Assembly: GCA_010093515.1 (NCBI GenBank) | Contig: MU001715.1 | Span: 1-21,343, forward strand | DNA: 21,343 nt | Origin: Lineolata rhizophorae | Lineage: Eukaryota > Ascomycota > Dothideomycetes > Lineolatales > Lineolataceae | Direction of reading: 5' to 3' | In this document: one piece after another, positions 1 to 8,135 of the stretch | Layout of the letters: each line of letters starts with the position of its first letter | Numbering within the stretch: position 1 is the stretch's first letter | Notes under the pieces: model-generated | Database searches by the model: none | Seen by the model: only the letters and a program-made list of their open reading frames with translations | What the model was told of the DNA's origin: nothing | Made by a program: the position numbers and the translations under genes

Positions 1-164
1 GAGGTGCTGTCGCGTTGTGGAGTGGTTCCAGCCATCCTGCGAGTGACGGTCTTTTTGCTGACTGAGAACGCGTCAGCAGCTGCTCTGATGCTCCGAAACT
101 CCTTGGTTTCGATGGATTTGATGGCCAAATTGACTTTGGCTTCGTACGAGAGCTCTTCAGCCAT
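1..164 (-). CDS. Transposase N-terminus (HTH psq, pogo/Fot1-like), partial
   Basis: An open frame starts at ATG 164-162 on the minus strand and stays open for 54 codons to the window edge. It begins MAEELSYEAKVNLAIKSIE and continues with IRAAADAFSVSKKTVTRRM. This is the helix-turn-helix (psq/CENP-B-like) DNA-binding region that opens fungal pogo/Fot1 transposases: an acidic/aromatic start, an Ala-rich first helix, then a Ser-x-x-Thr-(Val/Leu)-x-Arg-Arg recognition helix. The DDE catalytic domain would lie to the left of position 1. No stop or frameshift is visible in this piece, so the copy may be younger than the decayed elements beside it. Function is from family resemblance. Activity cannot be judged from this fragment. 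Confidence 0.75.
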   Translation of the reverse strand, partial: MAEELSYEAKVNLAIKSIETKEFRSIRAAADAFSVSKKTVTRRMAGTTPQRDST

Positions 165-242
165 AGGTGGTGGAGAAAATTGAGATGTAAGTTGATGGGC
201 GTGTCAGGATGGCTGGGTGGGCCACTATGTTGTGTGGGCCAC
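1..242 (-). mobile_element. End of a pogo/Fot-type DNA transposon, cut by the window edge
   Basis: The element runs off the left edge of the window. Its visible part holds the N-terminus of a transposase gene on the minus strand and an untranslated leader of about 78 bp. The outer end, read on the minus strand from 242, carries GTGGCCCAC twice about 16 bp apart, an internally repeated terminal repeat of the kind found in pogo/Tc1-mariner elements. The dinucleotide TA lies just outside at 243-244, which fits the TA target preference of this superfamily. The sequence outside TA is a Ty3/gypsy RT relic read on the same strand, so this element appears to have inserted into that older copy. The second terminal repeat is outside the window, so the boundary at 242 is inferred. 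Confidence 0.7.
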
Positions 243-244
243 TA

Positions 245-603
245 GGTGGTGGATTACGTTAAGCTATTTAGAGCCCTCTTTAATATATATCTTGTTAAAT
301 GCATACATAATATCGAGCTTGGTAAAGTGCTTCGCTTTAGAGAGGTAATCGAGTATCTCACGGACCTTGGGGATAAGATACCGGTTCTTAACTGTAATAG
401 TATTCAAGGTGCAGTAATCTATGTAAAATCACAAGCCGCTACCTAGTTTCCTTGTAAGTAAGACTAGTAAAGAGGTAGTAGAGATACTAGGGCGAATAAA
501 TCCTTTAGCGAGGTACTTATTGATATACTTCTTGTATACTATAAGCTTGTCTAGCAATATCAGTCTAGCTTTAAGGAATAGCGATATAGAGTTGGGTTCT
601 AGA
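245..603 (-). pseudogene. Ty3/gypsy reverse transcriptase relic
   Basis: Read on the minus strand from about 603 to 245, the frame gives LEPNSIS, then YLAKGFIRPS, then a catalytic-core start (YIDYCTLNTITVKNRY), then FTKLDIMYAFNKIYIKEGS. These match the fingers/palm start of Ty3/gypsy RT, whose typical wording is GFIRPS, (C/V)DYRALN, TVKNRYPLP and F(S/T)KLDLR.AYH. The frame carries stops where the family has other residues: TGA where Arg (CGA) is expected before the YIDY motif, and TAG where Trp is expected near 263. Both are C-to-T or G-to-A changes, as RIP produces. Gag, protease, the rest of RT and integrase are not recognisable. The copy ends at the pogo insertion (TA at 243-244). Non-functional. 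Confidence 0.75.
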
Positions 604-703
604 TAGATATCAGTCTATTAGTCAGTATACCTATAGTAAATACTTAGGAGTTTCTCCTTTATTTCGTCTTCTATTAGATATGCTTTTATTGTCACGGAGT
701 GAC

Positions 704-827
704 ACTGCGCACCCACCATACTGTTGTGTGCGTAACTGGTTGACATGGCAACAGTCGCCTAGGCGACTGCGCACCCACCATACTGTTGTGTGCGTAACTG
801 GTTGACATGGCGACAGCCGCCTAGGCG
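704..827. repeat. Two 62-bp tandem repeat units with palindromic core
   Basis: Unit 1 is 704-765 and unit 2 is 766-827, with a period of 62 bp and only two differences between them. Each starts ACTGCGCACCCACCATACTG. Unit 1 contains the perfect 16-bp palindrome AGTCGCCTAGGCGACT across the unit boundary. In unit 2, GGCGACAG and CTGTCGCC flank a shorter palindrome, so the end of the array can form a hairpin. The stretch CCATACTGTTGTGTG in each unit resembles CCACTATGTTGTGTG in the pogo terminal repeat at 222-236, so the array may derive from related transposon ends. Confidence 0.8.
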
Positions 828-1767
828 ACTGTCGCCAACCTTTTCTTCGCACGCACGCCGACTTGTAGATAGTTCTTCACGCAACGTCTTGTTAATTGAG
901 CACCCTTTCATCGCGAATCAGTCTAGTTAGCGCGGCTGAGCGCTCTTCATCAGCGACTTACGACCGCTTCTACCGCTTTCGTGACAGGAAGCTGACCGAC
1001 CAAGGGGTCTGACCGACCAGGGGGTACTACACGTTATATCCTCTTTAGGGCTCTTTCTAGAGCCTACTTTACTTCTTCGCATTTAGGTTATACCTCTTCG
1101 TACCTATATTATTCCTCTTTCTATACGCTCTTTATAACCTCGCGCTAGCCTTACTCCGTGAGATATAGTACTTTCTAATTAGGCGAGGGCTAAGCTATAC
1201 TATCATAAGGCTAGAAATAGTGGGATATGCCGGTGGGGATTTTTGCTTACTATAGACTGTATTAGGACTAGCGTACCCTAGCCTATAGCTAACCAACTTG
1301 GCTAAAAGACTGGCATAGTACTATACTTCAGCGCGATGCTGCTGGCTAGGAACTATATATATGCTAACAGGCGGTCCGGTCGAGACTGTAAACATGCGGT
1401 GGAAACTGTGAGGTTGAAGGGCGTCACCCCTGATCGCACAAGCGCGCTAGGCAGGCTGGGGGCCCCGGCGCCGAACGCCCCCGAAAGGCGCGCCGGCCTC
1501 TGTCACCGGCCCGGCGCCCGAGGCCCCTGCCGCCGCAGCACCACCACCACCACGAGCACATGGCGACGCCGCGGACAACAAGCAGCTACAATCTGACAAT
1601 GAGGGATCTGTCGGAATTCCGCTGGGAATCTGGAATAGGTAGGCCAAGTCTGTTGGCAGCACTGAAGAGCGCCGTTTATCCACGGCTATCAGCTGTTAGC
1701 CATATCGGTGCACTCGACCGTTTTGCCAGCAAGTTTTTTTTTTTTTTCACAAAGATCCTATTTGTAT
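828..1767. other. No gene seen: AT-rich transposon debris, then a GC-rich stretch
   Basis: From about 1030 to 1330 the DNA is rich in TA dinucleotides (runs such as CTATAG, TATATATA), without a convincing long frame. This is the look of RIP-mutated repeats. A 17-bp direct repeat (CTGACCGACCAAGGGGT, then CTGACCGACCAGGGGGT) lies at 992-1025. On the minus strand a possible LTR could run from TGTAGTACCCCC near 1033 to TGACA near 690, but there is no second LTR to compare. From about 1440 to 1560 the DNA turns GC-rich, with short Ala/Pro/Gly-type frames that do not look like a protein. A run of 14 T occupies 1734-1747. Confidence 0.5.
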
Positions 1768-3529
1768 CTAATTCATATCTAACTCTTGATAGATCGCCTT
1801 TGCCCTTGCGAGAAGTGCTTTGGCCGGCAGAAAGAGGCTCCGAGACATGAGTGAACCGAGTACTGGATTTGCAACTACAGGGCCGTCATCTTCCTCCTCA
1901 CCATCGTCACCGTTATCGTTCTTGACATCGCCTCCACCAACGCCATGTTGAATGGCATTCGCACATGCAATCGCGGCGCTCCGCTGGGCTTCGGTCCATG
2001 CCTCGGCATTCCGAAAGGCCGTCTAGAACGCTGATTCGGAGGCAGGGCCATCGTCTTCCTCCTCGCAATCGTCACCGTTATCGTTCTTGACATCGCCTCC
2101 ACCAACACCATGTTGAATGGCATTCGCATGTGCAATCGCGGCGTCCCGCTGGGCTTCGGTCCATGCCTGGGCATTCCGAAAGGCCGTCGCTCCTTTCAAA
2201 AAGGTCTCGAGATCGCCCAACATTGCCCAAGCCCCAAGCTGGTTCATGTAGTACTCTGGTTCGGAGCCAGGGCCATTTGGCTGACCGAGGTGGTGGGCGA
2301 ACATCTTCAGTTGACCAAAGTTGTATTCAGCTGAGATGGTATACGCGTTGTTGTCGTACGTCGGCACCTGCTGCCCGTACGTCTGGAGTTTGTGCATCGC
2401 TCTCGCTCCAATAGCGCCTTCGATACACGGCCGAAACGTAGCGGCCCTAGCTGGAATGGTTGGAACCTTGGTATTGAGAAAGAAGTTTGGCACACATGGA
2501 CGGGAGTCGTTGCTTGAAGGCACGATGTATCGGCTGAGTTCGTCGCGGATTTCACGATCGAGTTGCTCTGGGCGTGCGCCGTAGTAATAGCTTGGCTTGA
2601 CCTGGCAGCCGCTGATCGTGCCTTTCCTGCTTCCGTCTACCCCAAGCTTGACGTCGATTGGGAACATGTTGGCAATATTGTCAAAAAGAATGTTCCTGCC
2701 AACTCGGTCCGTTTGTCCGCTCACACCTTGCATCTGCGAAACTACTCGCTCTATCGCGTCGGCCTTGCGGCGATACTGAAGGCCTACTTGCGCGAGCTCT
2801 TCGAACCGCTCCTCGGAGAAGACGGTGGCGAGAGCGACGGCCGGTGCTCTGCTAGCATTTGCCGAATCTCCTTCCAATTATTTGGCTTTGGCAGAAACCG
2901 ACCATCTGGGTGATAGATACTATTGTTGATCATGCGCTGGCGGAAGTTTGGGTTCCCGATTCCACTCGACGTGGTGGAGCTTGTAGACGAGGTTGACGTG
3001 GAGTCAGGCTTGTTGCGTTTACGTTGCCGAAAGGACCGGGCAGAGCTCAGCGTGCAGCGAGTTGTGTGGGCAGGTCCGGGATGCTACATTACGTTAGCCT
3101 TTGGCAGCGGGTCTGGAAAGAAACGAGGGTACGTACTCCTCTCAAATCTAGAAGATCTGGGCCGCCGTGTTCGGAGAAATGCCTCAGCTCCATAAGGGTG
3201 TCCGGCGTGCAGTGATGCAAGAAATCGGACGCAGGCGTGCGTGTCGAATGAATCCTGCTTCGCAACTCGCTGTGAAAGCGTCGAGTAAGAGGTCGGCGAC
3301 CTTGTGGTCGATGTCGATAAGTCGGTTTGATCCAGTTAGTCCTTCGATTGAGCTCTCTTAGAGCTCCACTGGTTAACCAAATCTTCGAAAGAGGATCCAA
3401 ATAGTGCAGCGGGCGTCCCGACGGCGAAGGGTTGCTGCAGCGCTTCAGTCCCTCGGATTGAGGTGCTGTGGCATCATCCACAGAGTACTGTGAAAGTGAG
3501 CTCTCCCAGGAGACTCCCGATTGAGACAT
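1768..3529 (-). pseudogene. Fungal protein of unknown function (DUF7924-like), broken
   Basis: Exon 1 is 3529-3137 (ATG at 3529). A 53-bp intron at 3136-3084 has donor GTACGT, branch CTAAC and acceptor TAG. Exon 2 starts at 3083 in phase 0. Exon 1 holds LSKIWLTSGALRELNRR, RRPLTRRF and HGGPDLLDLRG, and exon 2 opens with NPNFRQR and HRPSLSP. I recognise these as landmarks of a large fungal family I believe is DUF7924. After HRPSLSP (near 2824-2827) the frame must shift by one base to reach VFSEERFEEL and KPSYYYGARPEQLD; one missing base explains it. As I recall the family, it has D in KPDYYYG and E in FFLEAKG, a PD-(D/E)xK-like pair. Here these are S (2590-2592) and N (2473-2475). A TAG at 2025-2023 stops the frame inside a duplicated tail, and reading in the same frame continues to TAG at 1770-1768. 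Two breaks plus lost key residues point to a pseudogene; a sequencing error could explain the frameshift alone. The family name needs a search. Confidence 0.65.
1881..2189. repeat. 165-bp in-frame duplication of the gene tail
   Basis: The stretch 2046-2189 recurs at 1881-2024, offset by exactly 165 bp (55 codons), with roughly 95% identity. On the minus strand it encodes the segment starting TAFRNAQAWTEAQR and ending in an acidic Asp/Glu run. Because 165 is divisible by three, the duplication kept frame. A TAG at the junction (2025-2023) now ends the frame before the second copy. The second copy still reads openly and ends at 1768 after a short basic/hydrophobic tail, probably the original C-terminus. 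Confidence 0.8.
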
Positions 3530-3657
3530 GTTATCAAGCACCGTGTTGCGTCGAGCGTCACAGGGTCATCCGGTATTAAACTTGTTAAATTGAGTGTTTG
3601 TCGTGGACGTTGTGTTAGAGCAGCAGTCGCCACGTGACGCTCTGGGACAAAGGCATA

Positions 3658-3703
3658 GCACGACAAAGACGCGGAGACAGGCACGACAAAGACGCGGAAA
3701 CAG
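3658..3703. repeat. 23-bp tandem duplication
   Basis: GCACGACAAAGACGCGGAGACAG, 23 bp long, at 3658-3680 is followed directly by a second copy at 3681-3703 with one change (GGAAACAG). It lies in non-coding DNA upstream of the DUF7924-like gene. No function is apparent; replication slippage is enough to explain it. Confidence 0.75.
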
Positions 3704-4104
3704 GCCTTCCGGTTGCAGACAAGCCAAGATGCGCTTGTGGCACGGGGGACCAAACAGCATGCCATATCCTTTGCGCGGGAATGCGCAGCAAGGACGAGGG
3801 CAAATAAATCTTCGGACCCTGTAAGGATGCCGGGCAGCCCATCTGGGTCTATCTGGGCCCAGTCTCTAAGAGAATTAGAATCCAGCCCGCAATCTCCGTC
3901 CGCAGTTCTATCTACAACCGCAAGGCTGCCAATGAAGCATCGGTTGAGCATGAGCTATCTGTTGGCGGGCCAAGCGAGACCCAAGCGCGAATGAACAAAT
4001 GCTGCAAGGAGGCTGTACCACGTATGACGTGATTGCCTTGTGCCAGGGAGCCTTTCCCTATGCGGGAAAGGACCCACGTGGTATGGCTCAGTACCATCGC
4101 AACA

Positions 4105-4464
4105 CTATCTGAGCAGCGATATGAAGCAGTCTCGGTCAAGAGCGAGGTACGCCGCCTTGTCCCTCAGCTTGAAGTTCTCACGCTGGCCAAGCTTGGAGAT
4201 GATATCCGCAACTGTAGCAACACGACGGCCATCTAGCAGAAAGCTGGCCGAGCAGGTTGCCAGCTTCTCTTATCGGATCCATGAAGGCCGGCTCGCCGCA
4301 GCATGTGTAGTGCAGAAGATCTCGCCTGCAGCTACATACCTCCCTTGGGGTCTCTCTGGAAGAGATTCTAGCTCGAAGTAGAACAAAGAAGAAATCAGGC
4401 GACGCTCAATGTGATTGCTCAATCCTCGGTTTTGATGAGTTTGGTTCGTCCGTATTTTGTCCAT
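4105..4464 (-). pseudogene. Possible decayed coding sequence, unknown
   Basis: Read on the minus strand, an ATG at 4464 opens a 64-codon frame that includes SLPERPQGRYVAAGEIF and stops near 4270. In the same general direction a second open stretch follows, with LLDGRRVATVADIISKLGQ, then KLRDKAAYLALDRDCF, ending in TAG near 4105. The amino-acid texture (charged helices, few low-complexity runs) looks like real protein, unlike the other frames here, but no family is recognised and no clean splice model joins the pieces. Chance open frames are the alternative. Confidence 0.25.
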
Positions 4465-4852
4465 GGTTGCTCAAGTTGGAATCTCGTGAAAGCGCACGGC
4501 AAGACATGCTGAGGCCGGTTGGGGATTTGGCCCAAGGTTTGAAACTGGGGCCGGGCTGTATTTCAAGTCTCCTCTACGACATCTAGGGCCGTCTCAACGG
4601 ACGACGCCACTGGTGCCGCGACATTGGCTTAGCTCAACCCACCAGGAGGGACGAGAAGGTTGGGGCAAGCGAGCGAGGCTATTTGCGGATCATTTGGGAC
4701 CTAAGATATTGGCCCGGTCACCAACATCTAATAAAACCCCGAACCCCCGCGTCTGTGGCCAAAACACCCTTCACAAACATTTCGAAGCTACCAAACCGCC
4801 TGGCATATTCGACAAGCTAACTGTCTCTTTGGGACGTTCACTGCCGATCTCC

Positions 4853-5515
4853 ATGGAAACCAGAAAGGTGCTTGGCGTTAATGCCATCTCGGCCTTGAAA
4901 GAGCAGGTTCGCAGATTCGAATCGATGTCGGTGTGCGTCGCCAGCAGGCCGGATCTCGCCATGAGCCAAGCCGAGGACATTGCTGAATTGACTGCTAAAT
5001 TGATCGATGTCTTGACCAAAATCCAGCGAGACACACAGTGCGACACTGCGGCGTCTCGGGAACTTGTACGAGCCAAGATTCGTCGTCTCAGAGCCCAGGC
5101 GGAATCAAGAAAGCGAAAGGTATTGGACAAAGATGCATTGGGCTCTTGGCGGACCATAACGGCAAACTTTCGGTTGATATTCGGACCGCCCAGAGAGGCG
5201 GAACAAGTCAGCAGGAGCACCAGACATGCGCGCGCAACCAATCTCCAGAGAGTTAACGTCATCCGCGGTTTGTGTTATCACCACCCTCACGGAGTGATCG
5301 CATTCTCACTGGCCCACCCCTCCAAAGATTGGGTTGAGTCAAGCCGGGAAATTTTCAACGGTCTCGTCAGTGGAATAAAACATGAGACAAAACAGGCTTG
5401 GCCAGAGGACATAGTCGACCTCATGGACAAACTGGAGCGGGAAATGCAAATGAGTGCCGAATTCAGGCTGCTTCGTGGTATGATCCATTTCCTCCTATCA
5501 CGGAAGTCCGGCTAA
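4853..5515 (+). CDS. Protein of unknown function with helical, coiled-coil-like centre
   Basis: I do not recognise this protein. The frame is open from before 4613 to TAA at 5513-5515. I chose the first ATG (4853, context CTCCATGG), giving 220 aa, because the upstream part reads as non-coding. Residues 10-85 are rich in Leu, Ala, Arg, Glu and Gln (for example AEDIAELTAKLIDVLTKIQR and LVRAKIRRLRAQAESRKRK), suggesting a helical or coiled-coil region with a basic patch that could bind nucleic acid or act as a nuclear signal. The C-terminal half holds NVIRGLCYHHPHGVIAFSLA and a helical end (LMDKLEREMQMSAEFRLLRG). No signal peptide or membrane segment is visible, and no intron is needed. It stands alone between gene-poor stretches. 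It could also be a fragment of a larger decayed gene. Confidence 0.45.
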   Translation: METRKVLGVNAISALKEQVRRFESMSVCVASRPDLAMSQAEDIAELTAKLIDVLTKIQRDTQCDTAASRELVRAKIRRLRAQAESRKRKVLDKDALGSWRTITANFRLIFGPPREAEQVSRSTRHARATNLQRVNVIRGLCYHHPHGVIAFSLAHPSKDWVESSREIFNGLVSGIKHETKQAWPEDIVDLMDKLEREMQMSAEFRLLRGMIHFLLSRKSG

Positions 5516-6975
5516 CTTGTGAACAGCAGCAGTGTTGGAGGATAAGCACCAATGCCGATGGCCAGTGCATACTTTTGGCCTGCAGCTGCCACCCATTAGA
5601 GGTTCGTAGCACTCCTTCTGGACAATGATCCCCATGTGCAAACCTGAAACAGAACTAATTGGCTGCAGTCCAACCACAGCTTAGCGGGTATGGTCCGAGT
5701 TCGACCGGTCGATATGGAGTCTTCGAGGTACACAGTGAGCGACGCGAGAGCGCCCGTCCGGCAGAATCTAGATCTGGCTCCTTCCGTCCTTGGTAGACTG
5801 CAACCATCAAAGACCTGCTAGACCTTGAACCTATCACAAGTTAATGCTGGGTCAGCCGAACAAGTTTTTTTTTTTGAAACCTCCAAAAGATGCAGGCGCA
5901 GTGCCGTTGGGGAGACGTAAGCGAGACAAGACTCCATAGTACGCTAGAATTGCATCGACAATGGAGCTTGTAGGAATCGAATAGAGACACTTTTTGGCGA
6001 ACTTTTGCCCTCTACCTCCAGAGCAGCACACAGTGGAGGTGAGCCTCAAGGACCGGGACCAAGCTATCTCGGTAGACATTTGGGTGGGATTTGAGGGCGG
6101 AACACAACTGCGAAAAGATCTCCAGCGGAAAGCTGTACCCGGGCAGGAACATCGTGCGATGCGTATCTGTTCTTCATGTTCCCAGCGTGCCGGGGAGCTC
6201 CTGTCTTTGCTCGGATCGTGTGTATGTATCAAAACCAGCCAGATGTCCACGAACCGCTGTAGACATGACCGTTTCGCCGAACTCGACAGCGCGTGGTCGA
6301 ACACGTTCTAGCGGGACCGATCGCTGACGAAGTGGCGGTGCGGGCGATTTCACACGGAGGCCGAGAAGGCAGCACGCGGCCGGAGGCGCGGCGGACCGAA
6401 GGCGAACGACAAGTCAGCTACTGCGCGAGGGAGACATCTGTCAGCTCCCGGCAGCAAAGGAATCCCCCGCACGTTGCGCAACAGGCATCTTCCCACGTGC
6501 TAGCGATTTAGCTGTGCAGCTGTCCACAAGATGCATGTAAATGCGCCTCCTCGGGTACGCCCCGAGCCGTGCTCGCCGGCACTCGGCGTCTTGCGCTCGT
6601 AGTCGGGATCGACGTCGGCGAGAGGGCATGTAGCACTTGCGCGCGGGATGTTGCCAGTCGTTTTCACGATGGAATGTCGGACGACGTGTTGGTGTTGTTC
6701 TCTCCCGGGGTTTACCCGCCCCCACCGCGTCGCCGCACCGCCTGACCAAAATACCTTGGTTCTGGCGGCCACGCCCTCATGACAGGTTGCCACGGCCGCA
6801 GATATTCACGGCGATGTGTTGTTGATATGGCCTTTTTTGTCTTTCCCAAAGTTCAGATCGAGGTTGAGATGGATTCATGCTGAGTTAAGCGCTGCAAGGC
6901 GTTCTTGCCGCGCTTACGTTACTGTATTGGTTCGGCGGCGGGTCTTCATCCTTCCAACAACATGCTACGCCGCAG
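5516..6975. other. No gene seen in about 1.46 kb
   Basis: Both strands hold only short overlapping frames, in different phases and without domain-like texture. A run of 11 T occupies 5865-5875. One plus-strand stretch near 6020-6160 (VEVSLKDRDQAISVDIWVGF and on) looks slightly protein-like, but has no supporting splice sites or family match. The right end probably includes the promoter and first exon of the zinc-finger gene that follows. I could not place that exon. Confidence 0.4.
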
Positions 6976-8135
6976 AAGCCCGGGCTTGGCACCGACACTG
7001 CGACGAGATCATCTTCGAGTTCGTCCGCAAAGCCTCTCCACTCCCGCCCGCCATTCTTAGCATCTTGAAAACCTATCACTGCGGGGCATTGGCTCCGCGT
7101 TCGCCATGGGTCCGCACTGCGGAGAGTGCGAGCACGACGTCTGTCACATCTGCCGCCGCAGCCCGTCGAGCCCACGACGAGTAAGTCGGCCGACCTGCGT
7201 TTCGTCGCGACGTGGAGAAACAAGCTGACGCCGAGCTGCTCAAGTGCCTCTCGCCGGTGGCCGATTCAGACTTCAGCCTCGCCCCCTTCTCCTTGGACGG
7301 TTTCGATTTCGACCCCGACCTGGACCCCCTTCCCGTAGTCCCTTACGACTTCGGACGCGACACGATCTGGCCCTCATCCCACCCGGACTCGGGCGACTTC
7401 GCCGACCTGGCTGACCGATCGCCTTCGGCAGCATCGTCGTACGGCAGCACTTGCGCGGGAAAGGTGGTTGTCGATATTACCCACGCCGAGTTCGCCACGC
7501 GAGCGACCAAGGAGCCCGCCGAATCGAATTCACCGTCGTACGTCGAGCCTTGGACATTATCTAGGGATACAAATATCGGCGACGAGGAGGAGGAGGAGGA
7601 GGAGGAGGAGGAGGAGGAGGAGGAGGAGGCGGATCCCAAGCACGCTCGGGTTCACCCGATGTATCAGACCACGCTTGGAGAGGACGAGCTTTATCACTGC
7701 CCGTTTGAGGGCGGGCATCAGTGCAAGCACAAACCAACAAAGCTCAAATGCAACTACGAGTAAGTTGGCTTAAACAGATGCATGCCACAAAGGTCCTGAC
7801 TGTGCGACAGCAAGTACGTGGACTCGCACCTCCGGCCGTTCAAGTGTAAGAACGCTGCCTGCTCCGGCGCTCGGTTTTCTTCCACCACTTGCCTCCTCAG
7901 ACACGAGAGAGAAGCCCATGGCATGCACGGCCACGGCTCGAAGCCCCACCTTTGCATCTTCCCCGGCTGCGAGCGCGCCGTGCCGGGAAAGGGATTCCCC
8001 AGGCGCTACAACCTGTTCGACCACATGAGGCGAGTCCACAATTACACGCGCCGGGCCCTGCCGTCCGAGGCCGAGTTGTCGGGTTCCAGGGCCGGCGGCA
8101 AAGGAGCGCGCCGAAAGCGCAAGGCGCTTGGGTGA
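6976..8135 (+). CDS. C2H2 zinc-finger protein, 5' end unresolved
   Basis: The secure part is a frame open from 7185 to 7759, a 51-bp intron at 7760-7810 (donor GTAAGT, branch CTGAC, acceptor CAG; the codon GA|C is split), and a last exon 7811-8135 ending in TGA. The C-terminal half has a Cys-x7-Cys pair before the intron (YHCPFEGGHQCKHK), then CKNAACSGARF with LLRHEREAH, and CIFPGCERAVPG with LFDHMRRVHNY. These are two C2H2-type fingers that most likely bind DNA in the nucleus. A basic tail (KGARRKRK) could be a nuclear signal. The middle is acidic, with 15 Glu in a row. Upstream, 6976-7180 in the same frame reads coding-like (HRHCDEIIFEFVRKASPLPP), preceded by a CGCAG acceptor at 6975. This part is separated from the rest by TAA inside GTAAGT at 7181. 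A 96-bp intron 7181-7276 would keep frame but removes protein-like sequence, so the start and first splice are open. A broken gene is possible. Confidence 0.65.
7584..7628 (+). repeat. (GAG)15 microsatellite coding for poly-Glu
   Basis: Fifteen uninterrupted GAG codons follow GAC at 7581-7583, inside the acidic region of the zinc-finger protein. Pure trinucleotide runs change length by slippage without breaking frame, so the acidic tract length probably varies between strains. Confidence 0.9.

Noticed and set aside
704-827. CRISPR-like array
   Set aside because: Two directly abutting units without spacers, in a fungal nuclear context. This is a plain tandem repeat.
1734-1747. T14 run as the poly(A) tail of a minus-strand retroposon
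   Set aside because: No target duplication or LINE 3' sequence beside it. Similar runs at 5865-5875 and 12848-12863 (inside an intron) show homopolymers are common here.
3445-3951. 168-aa minus-strand frame upstream of the DUF7924-like gene
   Set aside because: It overlaps exon 1 of that gene in another frame, and part of it is the 23-bp tandem repeat. No recognisable motif.
4613-4852. N-terminal extension of the 220-aa protein back to 4613
   Set aside because: No ATG at 4613 (it would need GTG), and the stretch lacks protein-like texture. The first ATG in good context is at 4853.
5852-6304. 150-aa minus-strand frame ending in Lys codons from a T run
   Set aside because: Competing frames of equal length on the other strand, a lysine run from a homopolymer, and no domain or splice support.
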